A stretch of DNA of 64,000 bases from Synanceia verrucosa (Eukaryota; Chordata; Actinopteri; Perciformes; Synanceiidae). Positions 36,786 through 48,300 of this stretch are shown one piece after another. The position numbers and the translations under genes are program-made. The notes under the pieces were generated by a model. That model was given only the letters and a program-made list of their open reading frames with translations. It ran no database searches and had not been told where the DNA came from. How positions within the stretch are numbered: the first letter of the stretch is position 1; each line of letters starts with the position of its first letter. Location: positions 11,929,001 to 11,993,000 of the forward strand of contig CM056552.1 of NCBI GenBank assembly GCA_029721515.1. The letters run 5' to 3'.

Positions 36786-37517
36786 TTCTTCTTCTTTCTT
36801 TTTCATGGCTGTACACAGGACATACCATGTCACACCTGGATGAGCATTTTTTTCCAAATGTCTTGACGTGTGAATGCTGTAATTGACAGATTAAATCACT
36901 ACCTTAGGGTAGAAGGCTGAGGTCACTATTGCCATGGGCATAGCGATAAAGATGGACTGCATGTTATTCATACCTTGCACACTTTCAGCAAGGATTGACT
37001 TGAATTATAGGGGTGTTTGTTTATATCATATACAAACAGAGAGGAGAAGTGTGGATGTGGATGTGGAAATAAATCTACAGTGCAGGCTCAGGCTAAGAGT
37101 TAATATCTTACATTTGTGGAATAACTTATTACTTGGGATGACCATGTGATTTTACATGAGTAATAGTGAGTTGACAGGACAATCTACGTTTCTGACTGAA
37201 GAAAATAGTTTTGTTCAGGTTAAGCAATTCATCTTCTCGTTTTTCAGCTATCCTGCTTCAATAACTATGTCGAAATTTAACTTAATCACACCAAATTTAT
37301 CACTCTCCGAGTTGTCGCTTGAGGAGTTGGGAGAATGATGATTTCTGAATGGAAAACTTTTAGCTCATGTCTAGAGGTCCCCCTTGTGGCTAAATGTTGT
37401 GCAGTCTATCACTTAGGTAACCCTGAAAATCTGCATTGGACAGTCCCCCAGTGAGTCAATCCACAAACTCAAGGATTTTGGCCTTTCCTGCCATTAGACA
37501 ATTTCTCCCTCAGCAGT

Positions 37518-40500
37518 ATGACAGACTTTCTGCGCAAACTGTGTTATCTCCCTCCCAAGGCTGCTTCACACACAGTGGGGGAGCGTGGCAAATGGGGCAG
37601 CAAAAAGGAGTTTATCCTATCTGTGGCTGGGGCCATTATTGGACTTGGAAATGTATGGAGATTTCCATATCTGTGCTACAAGAATGGTGGTGGTGAGTAA
37701 TCCTGTTTATTATTCTCTCAGTTTAACATTGCTTCTCACAGTGTTACATCTTACATGCAAACTTTTTAAACTTTTTAAATTACATAAATAAATAAATCAA
37801 TAGTAAACTGTTTGTTTAGTTAACTGAATATTGTTTTATTACTCACTAAGACACAGTTGTAAGTTGATTTTTGAAATAGTAGAATAAGTAATAATAACAT
37901 TAATAAACATTCACAATATGTACTCAATAAAAAGGATGAAATACATTTTAATGGAAAATGTTAATTTAACACAATAATTAAATAAAATGTGTTTAAAATT
38001 TTTGAACTATGATTGCAACTTTTAAATTATGTTGCATAAAACTAGACAAAAATGAAAGAAGTGGCAATGACAGTAATGAGTCCAGTTGTGTTAATATCAG
38101 CCAGTAATGTTGATTTATAAACTTTTGTATAAAGTTCTCATACTACCTCATGCAACTGTTCCTCTATGCCCAGTCACAAACCCTGGTGGCACATGGAATG
38201 TAAATCTCTGTCTCCCTCTGCTTCACATCTGATGATTAAGGATCTGACAGCTCGTGAAAGCCTATGAAAATAATGTACTGCCTGTGTTTATGCAAAGAGC
38301 TGAGTCACATTCTTGATTACTTACAAAACACCATATTCCTCACATTCATTTCACATCCATTAAATCTATTCAGGTAATCCAAGTAATATAAACTGGATGG
38401 TTTATGGATGGATGTTTATTTAGGGAAGACAACACACTCTTTAATTGTGGCATTTTCAAAGAATTACAATTTATCAACATACTCCTGATGCCATTTAACT
38501 TCAAACTCTATCCAAAGTACATGTCTAACGTGTCTCCTACACTGAATTTACTGTAAGATCACAGTTTTTCACAGTCTCTTATGTAACCTCTAGGTGCAGT
38601 TACCTTCAACAGCAGCTGACACTCACTTTAATATTTTCTATTATGTTTATATGGTATGCTTCAAGTCAAATTCCAACTATGTGCAAAGTTACTTGGCAAT
38701 AAACTTTTTTCTGATTCTGATTCCGAGAGTTGAGGCACCTGGAAACTGATGACTGAAATTCACAGAAAAGATTTCCATAAGTAGAAATTGTTACCAGTGT
38801 GTCACCAGGACTTGGAGACACCTACTGGAACAGCAGCTACCACAGAAGTGGTTTTGAGTAGTTTTCTAGGTGTTTATATATCTGTCTGTTAACAGGTGCA
38901 AATCAAATTTTCATAGTGGCTAAATGATGGCACTACACCTTCTGTGTCTGTCTTATGATTGGGTCTAAAGTAGCCTACGTTTTTCCATAGACTTTAAGTG
39001 GAAAAGATAAAAGTTATCAATATGAACACTTTAATAGCCTTTATTTTAATCAATTGGTCCTAAAAGTTGTAAAATGCACTAATATTCCAATCGCAAAATT
39101 GTGTCTGGACAGAATTTAGTCGGTCAACCTAAGCTCGTCACCCTCGTGACCCTATTAGTGCGCACTCACACTGGGGCCATCGTACCGCGCCCAGGCCCGT
39201 TTGCCGCTGAAGTCCGGATTCTATGGGTAGTATGAGTGCAATCGTGGATCCCCAGTTTGACCCGATTGGAAGAGGTAGGCCTGGGCACGGCACGGTTGGC
39301 CACGGTTGGTCACGCGTGCACACAGCCGCGGCGAGTGAAATGCACCCCCTCGCCCGACACAAAAACAGACAGGTCGCTCCCGCAGCAGCGCGGGCAGGAC
39401 ATTCAACAAAAAATCCATATAATTCACTTAGTAATTATGGCTGGGGTATATTTCCACAGATCATACCGAAAGGTGTTGGCTATTATCCGATTTCGCCTTG
39501 AGAAGAACATCTGTTATTTTCTCTCTTTAGAGGAGTTTTAAAGACTCTAAGCAACCAATGTTCTTTCTCTTCTGTCTCCCTCACGAATAATTAAATCCTT
39601 GTATTTTCCCATGCGTTTGTCTGCGATATTAAGGCGAACTGTGAGGGGGTGCATTTCACAGCAGGGGTGCACAACACACACCACGAAGAAGAACTGCAAG
39701 GGGTCTCCGTGGCTACGGAGTTGGATAACATATTACGCAGTTGGAGAAGTATATTCCAGTGTTTCCCATGGTGTTTCCATACAACAACAAAAGCGTCCCT
39801 AGCAACAACATGGGCAAATTTATAATGACGTCGCGCATGCGTATTACGTGAGCAACGTGATGGCGTATATTTCGGAGGCAACCGGACCTGGGCGCGGTTG
39901 GATTAGAGTAATGTGAGTGCGGGCCAGCGGGGGACAGGGGAGGGGGCCAATCAAGCTTCGGCACGGCACGGAACAACTGGCCCTAGTGTGAGCGCGCCCT
40001 TAATTAACTCATTGAGTGCCAGTCCTTTTTTAAAAACGAAAGTGCCTTGTGCCAGCGTTTTTTACCATTTTGAGTCATCTTTCATGATGCACAATATTTT
40101 GTACTAAGACTCAGAAAACACAGAATAGCTCAAATGAAAGAAGAGACTCTATTTCATCATGAAAAATGCTTGTTTTTACCTTTCCATTCTTGTTTTATCT
40201 GGAGGAGAGTAGAGGCCAGTTTCACCAAAAACAACACTTTTTTTCCAGATTCCGTTTGTTTTGCTCTCTAATCGCAATCGTCTCCACTTCCTGCTTTGAC
40301 CTCTGTGGCATATACTATCTCTTTATGTCCCGACTACAAATCTCTGCTGCAAAGGCTCGCCAATATCCACATGAGCAGGCTTGAAATGGTCCACTCTGGC
40401 TTGCCCCCCATATCCACAATATAGGTCTTAGACCCAACCTCCAGGACGTAGAAGGCCCATCATAAGGGGGTTGAAGTGGAGTCCAATAGCCGTCATGGCA

Positions 40501-43500
40501 AATGAAAACATATGTGGTTGATAGCAGGTCTTTTGGGCACATAGGACTGAGGCAGTGTTGAGATGTGGGAATGGTGGCAAAGGCATCGACGATGCCCTGA
40601 AACACTGTCCCATGAGAGGCGACTGACCAAGGAGCCGTGGTAACTAGGAGAATTTCCCCGGGATGTGCAGAGGCTGGCTGTATACCAGTTCAGCGCATGA
40701 GGACTGCAGCCCAGTCACTGTCTTTAAGGCTGGCCCTTTGGGTTATAAGCTGTAGTGCAGTGGTCCAGTCATCCCCAGGACCTCAGCGACCGCTGTCCAA
40801 AACTCTGATGTAAACTGCAGACTCTTGTCCAAGGAGAGGTCAGAAACTGGCTACTCAGGACATAATGAACACCTGGACAACCTCAGCTGTGGCAGTAGAG
40901 GACAAGGGAACAGCTTCTGACCACCTGGTGGTCCTGTCCATCATGGTGAGGAGGTTGGTGAAACCATGGGAGGGTGGAAGGGGTCCCACCTGGTGCACAT
41001 TGACATGGTCAAAATGCCTCTCTGGTCATTCAAAGGGCACCAAAGGTGCCTTGGTATGTCACCTCAGCACGTTGGTACACCAGGAGGTAGCCTAGGCCCT
41101 GGCATCTCTCCAAAGGCCTGGCCAGACGAACTTAGCCCCCACCAGCCTGGTAGAGGCCTTCATGCCTGGGTGGGAAAGGCCATGGTGCATCCAGCCAGCA
41201 GACATCATGGGGCATGGCTGGAAGGTGGAGATGTCGCAGAGTAGTGTGGTGTTGGTAGAGTCAAATAACACGTCTTTCAGTCACAGCGCAGTGGGGGCCG
41301 TCCGGTTTTGTGAATAGCCAGGTCATTGAGTCAATGACCATAGCTTCATAGTCAAGGCCAAAATGGATGGGCCCCGCAACCGCCCTGAGAGAGACAGTCG
41401 GCAACAAAGTTGTCCTTGCCAGCCATGCGCTGCATATCAGCGGATACGGCAGAGAGCTGATGGCTCAATGGCTCAATGGCTTGTGGTCCAATGGCTTGTG
41501 GTTCAAAAAGGCTGCCAACAGGAGAGCTCTTGAAGGTGCTGTATTTCCTCTCATTGTTGCGGAGCTTTCTGCTGAAAAAGGCCATCGGCTGCCAAGCTCT
41601 GCCCATCCATTACTCTCACACTGCCCCCATGGCTTAGTGTGTCAGATGGTCCTCCGTGGACGTGCTGGCCACGACAATGTTATCCAAGTAAACAAACAAG
41701 AATCGCATGTCACGCAGCACAGAGTCCATCAGGCAGTCCTGTGTGACACAGGGTACAGGTCGGGGGTAATGGTGTTGTTCAGATGATGGAAATCAACACA
41801 GGGGTGCCAACTGTGTAAGGGGGAAGTCCACAGGCTGTTGGAGCAGTGCACAATACCAAGGCGCTCTATGGAGGAGAACTCTGATGATTGCAAGCTTGGC
41901 AGAGTGGAGGTGCTGAGATCGAGCAAAGACTGGAGGGACAACGATGGTGATGCGGTGCTCCACGGCAAGCGTGTACATCAGTCAGATTCAGCAGTCTGAC
42001 CGCATGATGGTAGAAGCTTTTTTTATTTTTCTGTTTGAGCTGGATCGCAGGCTGCAGAATCTTCTCCCTCCCGATGGCAGGAGACTGACGAGGCACCCAC
42101 AATGCTGAGAGCTTTGTGGGTGAGGCAGGTGGTGTTAATGTCCATGAGGGATGATTGTTGTGTAAGCAGTGATCTTCTCCACGGCACCCACAATGGGCTG
42201 CAGGACTTTGTGGTTGGTTGTGGTGCAGCTTCCAAACCACACAGTGATGCAGCTGCTGATGACGTTCTCTATGGTGCCTCGATAGAAGGTCTGCAGGATG
42301 TGTGTCGGTGCTCCAACTCTGCTGAGTTTCCAGATGAAGTAGAGGCGTTGCTGGGCTTTCTTGCGCAATGCAGTGGTGTTGTTGGTCCAGGAGAGGTGGT
42401 TGGTATGAATGGTGTGATACTTCTGTACAATACATTAGCTCTTACATGGTAACATTGTTTTTATAGTAATTATTATCACACAACAGCGACTCTACTGCAG
42501 TGTGTTTTAATGAAACACGAGATGCTACTTCTGGGAAAAAAAAGGAAGTTGTAGATGCACCATGATAAGAAGACGTCACCTTCATTAAAATCAGAATATC
42601 CTGTTACAACTTGTAGTACCAGTTTCAGTATGTTACACAAGCTATTGCCCATGCTTATGCCTCGACATGTATTCAGTGGAAAAGTACTGACCTTTGTCTT
42701 CTCATAAATTATAAACTTTCTGCAAATAATAATAAAGCCATCAGTTATAGTGGTCATCATTATTAGATGTGAGTCTGTAGAGGTCTGTACGGTTGTATTG
42801 TAGCATCCTGACTTTATTTCCAGGATTTTCAATGAAGGCTAATACAGTGACCACTCGTGTGTAACAGCCGTGCGTAATGGTGTGGACTTGCTCAGAGGCA
42901 GAGGCAGATTTATCATCATATCAGTGATGCTGCTCTCTCACTGCGTCTCCATGTTTTATAGAGTGAATCTAACCAAAGAGACATTATCAAAACCCATTAT
43001 TTGTTATATCTGTTATTTTTTGTTGATATTTTGGTGAGTCGCGCTTTTGTTCTAACATTATTTTCTAACAATTCTAACATTATTTCCATTGAAAGAAAGG
43101 AAAATGATATATTGTGGACCTCTGTGTGGTAAATCATGCATGGTGATCTTTATTGACACTTGCAGGTGCATTCTTCATTCCTTACATCCTGTTCCTTGCA
43201 ACCTGTGGCATCCCACTGTTCGTACTGGAGGTAGCACTGGGCCAGTACACCAGTCAGGGAGGTATCATGTGTTGGGGGAAGGTCTGCCCCTTGTTTGAAG
43301 GTGAGGTAGCCTACACCTTTCAGCAGTTTAGAGGGGAAATCATACAACAATGCAATGTTAACATTTTCTATTATTTCCAGGCATGGGATACGCCAGCCAA
43401 ATTATCATTTTCTATGGCTCTGTCAGCTACATTGTGATCTTAGCCTGGGGTTTTCTCTACTTCTTCTCCTCTTTCTCTGGTGAGCTGCCATGGGCTACCT

Positions 43501-45304
43501 GTAATAACACCTGGAATACAGGTAAATTGATTATTCATTCTTTCTATTTCCCACACATACACCATTGGGTATTAATTGTACACCTACAATAAATATCAGT
43601 GAAAGATGTATCATTTAAACATTCATTTGGATAGTATAAGGAAAATGTTGCATGGCACAATATAATAATTATAATTAAGTATGATGTCTGGTTTAGGCAA
43701 CTGTAATTTACCCAAGCTGATTACTGTATCAGTATGCAACAATGAATGTATCATAACTATTAATTGAGCATGCATTTTGAGGTGTAACTGTGTTTAACAA
43801 TACTTTGATATATTTTAGATTCTTGTGTGGTATTGAACTACTATAATGCCACTGCCAACTGGACCTCGCCCGTGAATGCATCATCGTCTGTAATAGAGTT
43901 TTGGCAGTAAGTTTTAATTTAAATGAGACTGAACTGAGTCAAATTTTGGATAACAATCGCTGGGATAGGCTCCAGCCTCCCTGTGACCCTATAGGATAAG
44001 CAGTTGACGATGAATCAATGAAGATCAATGCTTTTAACAGTATTTTTATTAAGAGTTTTTATAATACTATATATATACATATATATATAGTCGTGGTCAA
44101 AAGTTTACATACACTTGTAAAGAACATAATGTCATGGCTCTCTTGACTTTCCAGTTATTTCTACAACTCTGATTTTGCTTTATTTCTTCTTCTTCTTTAC
44201 TTCTTTGTCACAAAAAAACATTCATGAAGTTTGGTTCTTTTATGACTTTATTATGGGTCAACTGAAAATGTGACCAAATCTGCTGGGTCAAAAATATACA
44301 TACAGCAACATGAATTAGCAATTTTGGTGACTTAGAAAGTTGTGTCAATGAAATGAGCTTCATAGCATGGCCTCTTAACTTCTTGTGAGTGATCATGAGT
44401 GACTACAGCTGGTGAGGCCATTTAAATAGGGCTCATTGAATACAAACGCCCACAAACGCTACAGTGGGAAAGTCAAAGGAGCTCAGCACAGATCTGAAAA
44501 AGCGAATCATTGACTTGAACAAGTGCCATTTCAAAGCAACTGCAGGTCCCAAGAGCAACAGTGCAAACAATTGTTTGTAAGTATAACGTGCATGGCACTG
44601 TTTTGTCACTGCCACGATCAGGAAGAAAATGCAAGATATCACCTGCTGCTGAGAGAAAATTGGTCAGGAGGGTGAAGAGTCAACCGAGAACCACCAAAAA
44701 GCAGATCTGCCAAGAATTAGAAGCTGCTTGAACACAGGTGTCAGTGTCCACAGTCAAGCGTGTTTTGCATCGCCATGGACTGAGAGGCTGCTGTGCAAGA
44801 AAGAAGCCCTTGATCCAAAAGCGGCACCTTAAGACTCGACTGAAGTTTGCTGCTGATCACATGGACAAAGATAAGACCTTCTGGAGGAAAATTCTGTGCT
44901 CAGACGAAACAAACCCCATTCAGAACGTGAACAATGCTGAAGAAACAAGTCCATGTCAGAAATTTAACTAAACTGCACCAATTCTGTCAAGAGGAGTTGC
45001 CAACGATTCAAGAAGCTTGCCAGAAGCTTGTGGATGGCTACCAAAAGCGCCTAATTGAAGTGAAAATGGCCAAGGGACATGTAACCAAATATTAGCATTG
45101 CCGTATGTATATTTTTGACCCAGCAGATTTGGTCACATTTTCAGTTGACCCATAATAAAGTCATTAAAGAACCAAACTTCATGAATGTTTTTGTGACAAA
45201 GAAGTATCTGTTCCAATCACTCTATCAGAGAAAAATCAGAGTTGTAGAAATAACTGGAAACTCAAGAGAGCCATGACGTTATGTTCTTTATAAGTGTATA
45301 TATT

Positions 45305-45399
<95 letters not shown>

Positions 45400-48300
45400 T
45401 ATATAAACAATATCAAAAAACAAACAACAATAAAAACAAGAGGACAGAGAAACATAATAATGAGTTGCACTGCTCCATCACTAACAAAGTTTGTTTTAGC
45501 ATAAGCAAACACTAAAAGAAAAGGTGGCACACTATGACTTTTGTTGTTGGCCAGAGAATTTGTTAAGATCATCATCCATCATACCATGTCGAACTTTCTC
45601 CATGTGCAATATGCCAGTAAACCCAGTAATCGAGGTCTTAAAATAAGGCACAGTATCTGACTTCCACGGTCTTGAATGAAGATCAATTTTTAAAAAAGAC
45701 ATTCTATTTGCTTTTTGGTGTGGACAGCAAAATGCTTTTCCAAAATGATATCATAGACCTACTCAGACACATTAAGGTACTGTCTGGCACTGGTACAAAT
45801 GTTAAAGACCCCACATGCCCCTGCTTCACTCTTCATTTTGACAGAGGACCTCTGTCCCATACTGGTTGTGTGAGTGATTCACTGACATGTTAAGGGAGGA
45901 CAGCTTTCACCAATTCAATTATGTAGCTTCTTGGCCTTGTGTAATTTAGTCAGAGCAGAGCAGTCAGCCAGAATAATGTAGAATGCACATTCCCGTTGAA
46001 AGCAACATAGCAGGATGGTCAGACAGTCTGTTAGGGTGGGACTCCCAGCACAGCTCCCCACCAGGTTCACCTTGAAAAGGGATCTATTCAGCCAGAATAA
46101 TTGAAAACACCTGTGTACTGAAGGTGTGAAGGGCTTTTTATTGCTCATTCATGCATGTGTGATCATGTTTTGCTGAACTTCATTAACAGCATTAGACCAT
46201 AACGTTTTACTTGTCAATCATAAATGTAACTTATAACTCCATGCTGGCTTCATTCCATCAAAGCGCGTCAGTACTCTGTTATTCAATGAAGCCTTTATTA
46301 CACCTCTGATTTCCCAAAATAATGAAAAGTCTACATGTTATTTTTATCAGCATGCATAAAGCTGAGCAGAGTTGACCAGATTCCCATTTTTAATAGTTTT
46401 GGTCAGTTGGTTTAGGTTTGATGAAAAACATAATAAGAACTAATTGAGAGTAATGGACATGCTGATATGTGTATTTTCCTAAATAAGTAGTTAACGATTC
46501 CTTGGTCTTCACAGACGGCGGGTGCTAAATATATCCACTGGCATAGAGGCTTTGGGAAACATACAGTGGGACCTTTCTTTGTACCTTCTTCTGGCCTGGA
46601 TTATCTGCTACTTCTGTGTCTGGAAGGGAGTGAGATCAACAGGAAAGGTAAGTCTGACTGAGAAATTTCTTTATTTTTACTTTGGTAAGAGTAAAGGGAT
46701 TTTGAAGAGGTTGCTTTTCACCTGCATTACTTTTTGAACTCCTATCACTGGAACCTAGTCATGAAGTTTTCTTTAAAAATCAATTTTGTGTTAATTCATT
46801 TGGTAAGGACACATCACTAATCAATTAATTTGGAACTGTAAATCTACGACAGACATAAAACAGGTTTTCTTTGTCTGCCAACCTTTTCATAATCAGTGGC
46901 TGCTGCCAAAATCAGGCTGAACCAGTTGGCTCTCACATGTGAATGTGCTTACAGACATGCAGGTTGGCAGCAGTTATCAAATACTATACTGTGTCACTAC
47001 TGAAGTATAAAGAATTCAGTTTTTTTCCCAAAGAAACACTCTTCAGAAGTAAACAAGTAACCATTACAGAAAATAATAATAATAATTTTAACAACCTAAT
47101 CCCTAAAAAAACTCCCATAAAATGTTTGGTTTTTCAGTTTTGTTGTTGTTGCTTTCATTTGAGAAACATTTAAGTAATAGTTACGTTTCATCTACTTTAT
47201 TGTCATTAAAGTGTTATGTTATGAAAGACAGCATTAAGAGCCAGCACCTGAATTGGTTCCAAAAATACTTGTTGGAACAAGTTTTTGTGTGAGTCCTCAT
47301 TCACACAAGAAGCAGTATATTTTATGATTGATGTATCTGAGGTGTAATTAACAACTGACATGATCTGTCTGTGTAGGTTCTTAGTCATCCAGGTTGAGAT
47401 AAATCAAAAAGAGCAAAAAGAGTCAACTGGAATTGTTTGAGGTTTGTTGAAGTCGTTTCACCTCTCATCTAAGAGGCTTCTCCAGTTTTACCTGACTGGT
47501 AGAGAGTATAGCTACTTATACTCCTGTAGGAGCAGAAAAAACAAACAAATGACCGAAACCACCAAAACAATAGGTCTCGTTAGGAGTCGTTACCTTTCAT
47601 GTGGGAGTGGCCGTCCCGTCCGACCTGATGTGAGCTGTTAAGATGAGCTGCATTTAGGTGTGAACGGATACTGCGGTTTCTGGGGAAGGAAGCCAAAACT
47701 GAGTTGTAAGTGGCTGATAATTGGTGTGGTAGTCCTCCTCCTCTGTTCAAGGATGGTTTCTACAGTGTGACAATAATGGCTTCTTTCACTCCTCTCTCAA
47801 ACCATCTTCTTCCCTGGCTAAAACCTGGACATTGCTGTCCTCAAAGGAGTCACCTATGTCTTTAAAGTGCAGGTGAACTGCCGAGTCTTGTCCTGATGAG
47901 TTGGCTCTCCTGTGTTGAGCCATACAGTATGTTTGTGGAGTTCTTATTTGGTCTCCCCAATGTAGCATATACTACATTACTCTGTTTGTGTCATGAGATC
48001 TTGTCCTTTGGGGGCACCAGCTTCTGTGTTAGTGTGTTGCCGTGTTTGAAATGCATGGGAATTTTCTGTTTACTGAAAATTCTCTTGACATTTTCAGATA
48101 ATCCAACAATGTAGGTTATTGTTGTTATCCCCTTGCTGGAGGTGTAGGCATTTTATGATTTATTTCAGTAAATAAATTACATGTTGGTCCTTTATTTTGT
48201 AAAAATATATTTTTCTCCTTAAATGTAGGCGACTTACTTCACAGCCACATTCCCTTTCATCATGTTGGTGGTGCTGTTTCTCAGAGGAATGACCCTTCCT

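Larger units (their letters stand above)
31870..37517. other. Intergenic interval between the two SLC6 genes
   Basis: No coding exon is recognised. It holds a hAT MITE (32000-32485), a hAT palindromic composite (33847-35502) and a SINE (36514-36785) with a short (TTC)n tract. 32494-33838 and 35511-36513 are unremarkable AT-rich DNA. Regulatory elements of gene 2 presumably lie in the last kilobase, but I cannot identify a core promoter. Confidence 0.6.
37693..43165. other. Intron 1 of SLC6 gene 2
   Basis: A 5.5-kb intron rich in mobile DNA: a LINE tail near 38650-38725, a Harbinger MITE (39158-39999), a gypsy pol relic (about 40383-41985) and a LINE reverse-transcriptase relic (about 41988-42440). 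37693-38640 and 42450-43165 show nothing I can name. Confidence 0.7.

Noticed and set aside
37436..37696. Upstream ATG at 37436 as start of SLC6 gene 2
   Set aside because: It is out of frame with the TM1 segment. The in-frame ATG at 37518 gives a continuous N-terminus and the right splice phase.
45294..45575. Low-complexity protein rich in Tyr/Ile and Thr/His
   Set aside because: Translation of a TG/TA microsatellite; the same applies to frames at 61376-61729.
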